Of a stretch of 64,000 bases of DNA, positions 61,086-64,000 are shown piece by piece. The notes below the pieces were generated by a model that saw only the letters and a list, made by a program, of their open reading frames with translations, was not told the origin of the DNA and did no database searches. The stretch covers positions 81,861 to 145,860 of the forward strand of contig NZ_JAVFVT010000015.1 of assembly GCF_030929555.1 (NCBI RefSeq), read 5' to 3'. Positions within the stretch are counted from its first letter, which is position 1. Each line of letters begins with the position of its first letter. Both the position numbers and the translations under genes were made by a program. This DNA is from Paenibacillus sp. LHD-117. GTDB taxonomy: Bacteria; Bacillota; Bacilli; Paenibacillales; Paenibacillaceae.

Positions 61086-62414
61086 TTAAACTTCGGCTTC
61101 CTCCTGCTTGTCCACCGCATTGAGCCTTAGCGATGCTTTCAAGATTTGATGGTTATCCATCTCGACGATCGTCCAGCGATGGCGGCCATGTTCGATCGGC
61201 GCCGGTTCTTCCTCGGAAGAGAACTGCTGCACCTGCAGCCAGCCGCCAATCGTATCGACGCCAAAATCATTTTCGAATTTGATGCCGAAACGCGTCTCAA
61301 TGTCCTCCAACAAAACAAGGCCGCTCAATACGTATTCGTTATCGGATTTCTTGACCACATCCGGCTGTTCATCGCTGTCGAACTCGTCTCGGATCTCGCC
61401 TACGATCTCCTCCAATATATCCTCCATTGTGATGATGCCGGCAGTACCGCCATATTCGTCAATAACAAGGGCAATATGGACGCCTTTCTTCTGCATCTTC
61501 ATGAGCACATCCTGCAGAGGGGCCGTCTCATGGACCGTTCCGATCTCATGGATCATATCCTTCATCGGAGTCGAACGATTGAGCGCGATAGCTGTCACCA
61601 ATTCCTTGGCGTTCAGAAACCCGATGACTTTATCTTTATCGCCATCCTGCGTAACGGGATAACGCGTGTACTCATGTCTGTCGATAATGGCGAGCACTTC
61701 GTCTCTCGTCATCTGAATGTCAATCGCAATCGCCTGCATGCGCGGTACCATGACATCCTTCGCCACGCGTTCGTCGAATGCGAATATATTTTGCATGTAC
61801 GCAAGCTCCGTTTGGTTGATTTCGCCGCTCTTGAAGCTTTGCGCCATAATAATTTTCAGCTCTTCCTCCGAATGTGCTTGTTCATGGCCGGCCGGCTGAA
61901 CGCCGAACATACGTAGAAATACGCGTGCCGAACCGTTCAGAACCCAGATCAGCGGGAATAAAATTTTGCCGAACAATACAAGCGGTCCCGCCAACATAAG
62001 CGTCATGCGTTCCGCGAATTGAATCGCGAGCGTCTTGGGAGCCAGCTCGCCGAACACTACATGCAAGAACGTCATTAACGACAGGGCCAACGCGTAGGAA
62101 ATTGGAGTAGCCCATGCATCCGAGATGCCCCAGTTATGGAAGATCGGGTGAAGAATCTTTTCGATCGTCGGTTCGCCGAGAGCGCCAAGTCCCAACGCCG
62201 TTACCGTAATACCGAGCTGACATGCCGATAAGTAATAATCCAGATCCGTTACGAGCCTCTTTGCAGCGACCGCTTTCTTATTTCCTTCCGCAATCAACTG
62301 ATCGATTCGGGAAATTCTGACTTTTACGACCGCGAATTCGGATCCAACGAAAAACGCAGTCATGACGATAAGCAGCGCAACCAAAAGCAGATTAATTAAG
62401 ATGGCTAAGTCCAA
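61086..62414 (-). CDS. CNNM/CorC-type membrane protein (hemolysin family)
   Basis: Membrane protein of 442 aa. The N-terminal DUF21/CNNM domain has four hydrophobic segments (first: LLLVALLIVMTAFFVGSEFA) and the block LDYYLSACQLGITVTALGLG. Two CBS domains follow (residues 205-330; VPRMQAIAIDIQMTRDE and VIDEYGGTAGIITMEDILEE). The C-terminal CorC/HlyC domain is at 355-435. The start is TTG at 62414 with GAGGG in front. Such proteins are linked to Mg2+ or Co2+ export or magnesium homeostasis; the name hemolysin is historical. Confidence 0.93.
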   Translation of the reverse strand: MDLAILINLLLVALLIVMTAFFVGSEFAVVKVRISRIDQLIAEGNKKAVAAKRLVTDLDYYLSACQLGITVTALGLGALGEPTIEKILHPIFHNWGISDAWATPISYALALSLMTFLHVVFGELAPKTLAIQFAERMTLMLAGPLVLFGKILFPLIWVLNGSARVFLRMFGVQPAGHEQAHSEEELKIIMAQSFKSGEINQTELAYMQNIFAFDERVAKDVMVPRMQAIAIDIQMTRDEVLAIIDRHEYTRYPVTQDGDKDKVIGFLNAKELVTAIALNRSTPMKDMIHEIGTVHETAPLQDVLMKMQKKGVHIALVIDEYGGTAGIITMEDILEEIVGEIRDEFDSDEQPDVVKKSDNEYVLSGLVLLEDIETRFGIKFENDFGVDTIGGWLQVQQFSSEEEPAPIEHGRHRWTIVEMDNHQILKASLRLNAVDKQEEAEV

Positions 62415-62456
62415 TTCGTTCCCTCTATATTGAGGGACTCACCTCCTACATATTTA
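62415..62456 (-). promoter_or_regulatory. Short leader with second ribosome site and hairpin before the CorC-type gene
   Basis: AGGAGGTGAGT is followed by GTCCCTC/GAGGGAAC, which can pair over ATAT and would cover the ribosome site of the TTG start. A five-codon frame (GTG AGT CCC TCA ATA TAG) follows the strong upstream site. This could be a translational control leader; no known riboswitch class is recognised. Confidence 0.3.
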
Positions 62457-62649
62457 AAAAAATCATCATTTCTTTAATACGCGCATTTTTGTTCCATGTT
62501 TCATATCTTTTGCTTGGTTGATGTTTATTATGATAAATTTCTCAGTCATTAGATGTACACCCATAAGACGACTCGCGAATAGAATACCTAAGCTCAACCA
62601 CAGCTTTGCTAATGACTTGTATAACAATTCAAACAGGAGTGATAACAAC

Positions 62650-63027
62650 ATGTCATTTTTCCCGCCATTCGGTCCTCCTTTCGGACCTCCGGGACCTCCG
62701 TTTGGTCCAGGACCGGGTCCAGGCCCCGGACCATCGCCCGGGCCATTTCCAGGACCTTCCCCAGGCGGTCCGCAGGCGGCGCCGTCCTCGCCGCCGCCTT
62801 CGTTCGTTCCGCAGCAGCCTAGCGCATCGTTGTTGGCCGTAGACCCTGGCGGAATCCGCCGCTGCGTATTCCGTTTCACGTATATTTGGATGCACAACGG
62901 CAGCCAATTCTGGTTTTTCCCCGTATTCGTCGGACCGCGTTCCATTGCCGGTTTTAGATGGACCGGATTTTTCTGGATTTACGCCGGCTTCGATTTAAGA
63001 TCGATCGAGTCCTTTACTTGCGTCTAG
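62650..63027 (+). CDS. Small Pro/Gly-rich protein with conserved aromatic C-terminal domain
   Basis: Protein of 125 aa. AGGAGTG precedes the ATG at 62650 (MSFFPPFG); the open frame to 62518 has no ribosome site. Residues 1-50 are a Pro/Gly/Phe-rich, collagen-like low-complexity stretch; after SSPPPSFVPQQ follows a compact domain with many Trp, Tyr and Phe (RRCVFRFTYIWMHNGSQFWF, then FVGPRSIAGFRW and IESFTC). Similar proteins of unknown function occur in Bacillales and are often guessed to be spore or surface proteins. No signal peptide is visible. Two Cys flank the aromatic domain. Confidence 0.8.
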   Translation: MSFFPPFGPPFGPPGPPFGPGPGPGPGPSPGPFPGPSPGGPQAAPSSPPPSFVPQQPSASLLAVDPGGIRRCVFRFTYIWMHNGSQFWFFPVFVGPRSIAGFRWTGFFWIYAGFDLRSIESFTCV

Positions 63028-63071
63028 CCCTTTGCATATCCAGTGCGAACGAATATCTAAATACGAGCAGC

Positions 63072-63096
63072 AAAAAACCCTTCGTTTCCGAAGGGT
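63072..63096 (-). terminator. Terminator of the rRNA-tRNA operon
   Basis: Same hairpin as at 60776 with one base changed in the loop; it follows tRNA-Leu copy 2 on the minus strand. Confidence 0.9.
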
Positions 63097-63108
63097 TTCT
63101 TCATGTTA

Positions 63109-63191
63109 TGGTGCGCGTAGAGGGACTTGAACCCCCACGGTCGCCCGCTAGATCCTAAGTCTAGTGCGTCTGCCAATTCCGCCATACGCGC
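63109..63191 (-). tRNA. tRNA-Leu (TAG), copy 2
   Basis: Identical to the copy at 60813-60895. Anticodon loop CTTAGGA, long variable arm and encoded CCA. Last tRNA of the rRNA-linked group. Confidence 0.96.
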
Positions 63192-63215
63192 GTGGGTGAT
63201 GCTTGGTTAAATAAC

Positions 63216-63291
63216 TGGTGAGCCATGAAGGACTCGAACCTTCGACACCCTGATTAAAAGTCAGGTGCTCTACCAACTGAGCTAATGGCTC
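63216..63291 (-). tRNA. tRNA-Lys (TTT)
   Basis: Acceptor GAGCCAT, anticodon loop CTTTTAA (TTT), T-loop GTTCGAGTC, encoded CCA. Confidence 0.96.
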
Positions 63292-63300
63292 TTAATAAAA

Positions 63301-63375
63301 TGGCTGGGGATCTAGGGATCGAACCTAGGAATGACGGAGTCAAAGTCCGTTGCCTTACCGCTTGGCTAATCCCCA
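63301..63375 (-). tRNA. tRNA-Gln (TTG)
   Basis: Acceptor TGGGGAT, anticodon loop CTTTGAC (TTG), T-loop GTTCGATCC, discriminator G and encoded CCA. Confidence 0.96.
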
Positions 63376-63385
63376 GCGAACGGTA

Positions 63386-63461
63386 TGGTGGAGGATGACG
63401 GGATCGAACCGCCGACCCTCTGCTTGTAAGGCAGATGCTCTCCCAGCTGAGCTAATCCTCC
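63386..63461 (-). tRNA. tRNA-Val (TAC)
   Basis: Acceptor GGAGGAT, anticodon loop CTTACAA (TAC), T-loop GTTCGATCC, encoded CCA. Confidence 0.96.
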
Positions 63462-63466
63462 ATGAA

Positions 63467-63541
63467 TGGTGACCCGTAGGGGATTCGAACCCCTGTTACC
63501 TCCGTGAAAGGGAGGTGTCTTAACCCCTTGACCAACGGGCC
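63467..63541 (-). tRNA. tRNA-Glu (TTC)
   Basis: Acceptor GGCCCGT, anticodon loop CTTTCAC (TTC), T-loop GTTCGAATC, encoded CCA. Confidence 0.96.
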
Positions 63542-63616
63542 TAAAAGTTTTGCGAAGCAAAACTGCTTCGTAAGCAATGTTCGTCTTGCGCTGCTGTAAG
63601 GTTTCCTAGATGGGAA

Positions 63617-63692
63617 TGGAGCTCTCAACCGGGATCGAACCGGTGACCTCATCCTTACCATGGATGCACTCTACCTACTGAGCTATGAGAGC
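63617..63692 (-). tRNA. tRNA-Thr (GGT)
   Basis: Acceptor GCTCTCA, anticodon loop ATGGTAA (GGT), T-loop GTTCGATCC, encoded CCA. Confidence 0.96.
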
Positions 63693-63695
63693 TTA

Positions 63696-63771
63696 TGGCT
63701 CCCCGAACAGGACTCGAACCTGTGACAACTCGATTAACAGTCGAGTGCTCTACCAACTGAGCTATCAGGGA
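63696..63771 (-). tRNA. tRNA-Asn (GTT)
   Basis: Acceptor TCCCTGA/TCGGGGA (with G-T pair), anticodon loop CTGTTAA (GTT), T-loop GTTCGAGTC, encoded CCA. First tRNA after the 23S gene. Confidence 0.96.
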
Positions 63772-63924
63772 ACATTAAACATTTTGTTGAAAATGCGTCC
63801 TTGAGCTTGAGCGGCTAAGAGACAAAATTAGTCCAAGGCTTGCGCCCTGAAAACTGGATACGAAAGGTTTGCTGAACCTTATAGCTGTTGCTTGTCGCTT
63901 GTATGAGCGGATCAAGCGTGTAGG

Positions 63925-64000
63925 ATAAGCCCTCGACCGATTAGTATTCGTCAGCTCCACACATTGCTGTGCTTCCACCCCGAACCTATCAACCTCGTCG
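63925..64000 (-). rRNA. 23S rRNA, 3' end (partial)
   Basis: The minus strand reads GGTTCGGGGTGGAAGCACAG and GACGAATACTAATCGGTCGA followed by GGGCTTATCC, the conserved 3' end of bacterial 23S rRNA. The gene continues beyond the window. The following 150 bases (63772-63924) include TCCAGTTTTCAGGGCGC, a usual spacer sequence behind 23S, but no 5S gene. Confidence 0.93.

Noticed and set aside
62466..62945. Minus-strand Gly/Pro-rich frame opposite the small aromatic protein
   Set aside because: Mirror of the Pro/Gly repeats; the plus-strand gene has a ribosome site and a conserved C-terminal domain.

Overview
The window looks like chromosomal DNA of a Gram-positive, low-to-mid GC, spore-former-type Firmicute of the Paenibacillaceae (Paenibacillus/Cohnella-like). 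The basis is the style of the sugar ABC loci (LplB/LplC-type permeases with YesM/YesN-type two-component systems), SLH-anchored surface proteins, the order sigW-rsiW-cdaA-cdaR-glmM-glmS with a glmS ribozyme, strong AGGAGG ribosome sites with frequent TTG/GTG starts, and Bacillales-type tRNA clusters after a 23S gene. This assignment is inference; no database search was possible.

Layout. 1-7.2 kb (+): a sugar ABC locus with two permeases, a lipoprotein binding protein, a sensor kinase/AraC response-regulator pair, and a second binding protein. 7.2-9.8 kb (-): a PadR-controlled drug-efflux-type ABC operon with two DUF1048 proteins. 9.9-12.6 kb (-): a second three-gene ABC-2 exporter. 12.8-16.2 kb: an arginase-fold protein, then a decayed SLH surface-protein gene and a decayed AraC gene. 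16.3-27.7 kb (-): a second carbohydrate locus (secreted clan-A glycosidase, sensor kinase, response regulator, binding protein, two permeases, GH35 beta-galactosidase). 28.1-29.3 kb: a deletion scar in which a broken YesM-type kinase is joined to the tail of a lost glycosidase. 29.4-31 kb (+): MerR regulator with a textbook MerR promoter, an SRPBCC protein and a second, broken SRPBCC gene. 31-32.3 kb: IS3 relic, a tiny ORF and a compact structured region with tRNA-like pieces and its own terminators. 32.3-37.1 kb (-): a 1606-residue surface protein (16 YVTN repeats, four X2-like repeats, SLH anchor). 37.2-38.6 kb: an IS605/IS1341-type tnpB-only element with a probable omega RNA. 38.6-45.2 kb (-): type I restriction-modification (hsdM, frameshifted hsdS, hsdR) behind a small XRE regulator.

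45.3-57.6 kb (-) is core genome: glmS with ribozyme, glmM, cdaR, cdaA, rsiW, sigW, an HtrA-like protease without PDZ, and PEP carboxylase. The cda-glm part links c-di-AMP synthesis with amino-sugar supply for the cell wall, next to the envelope-stress sigma factor. 57.8-64 kb: HAD phosphatase, four tRNAs, a Fur-box-controlled siderophore ATPase, a DUF2203 protein, a duplicated tRNA-Leu, a CorC-type membrane protein, a Pro/Gly-rich small protein, seven tRNAs and the 3' end of a 23S rRNA gene.

The accessory stretch 12.8-45 kb has most of the unusual material. The observations most worth checking are the structured RNA candidate at 31.97-32.23 kb, the slippery -1 site inside hsdS, the TnpB element with its mutated start next to the repeat-rich surface protein, and the kinase-glycosidase deletion scar.
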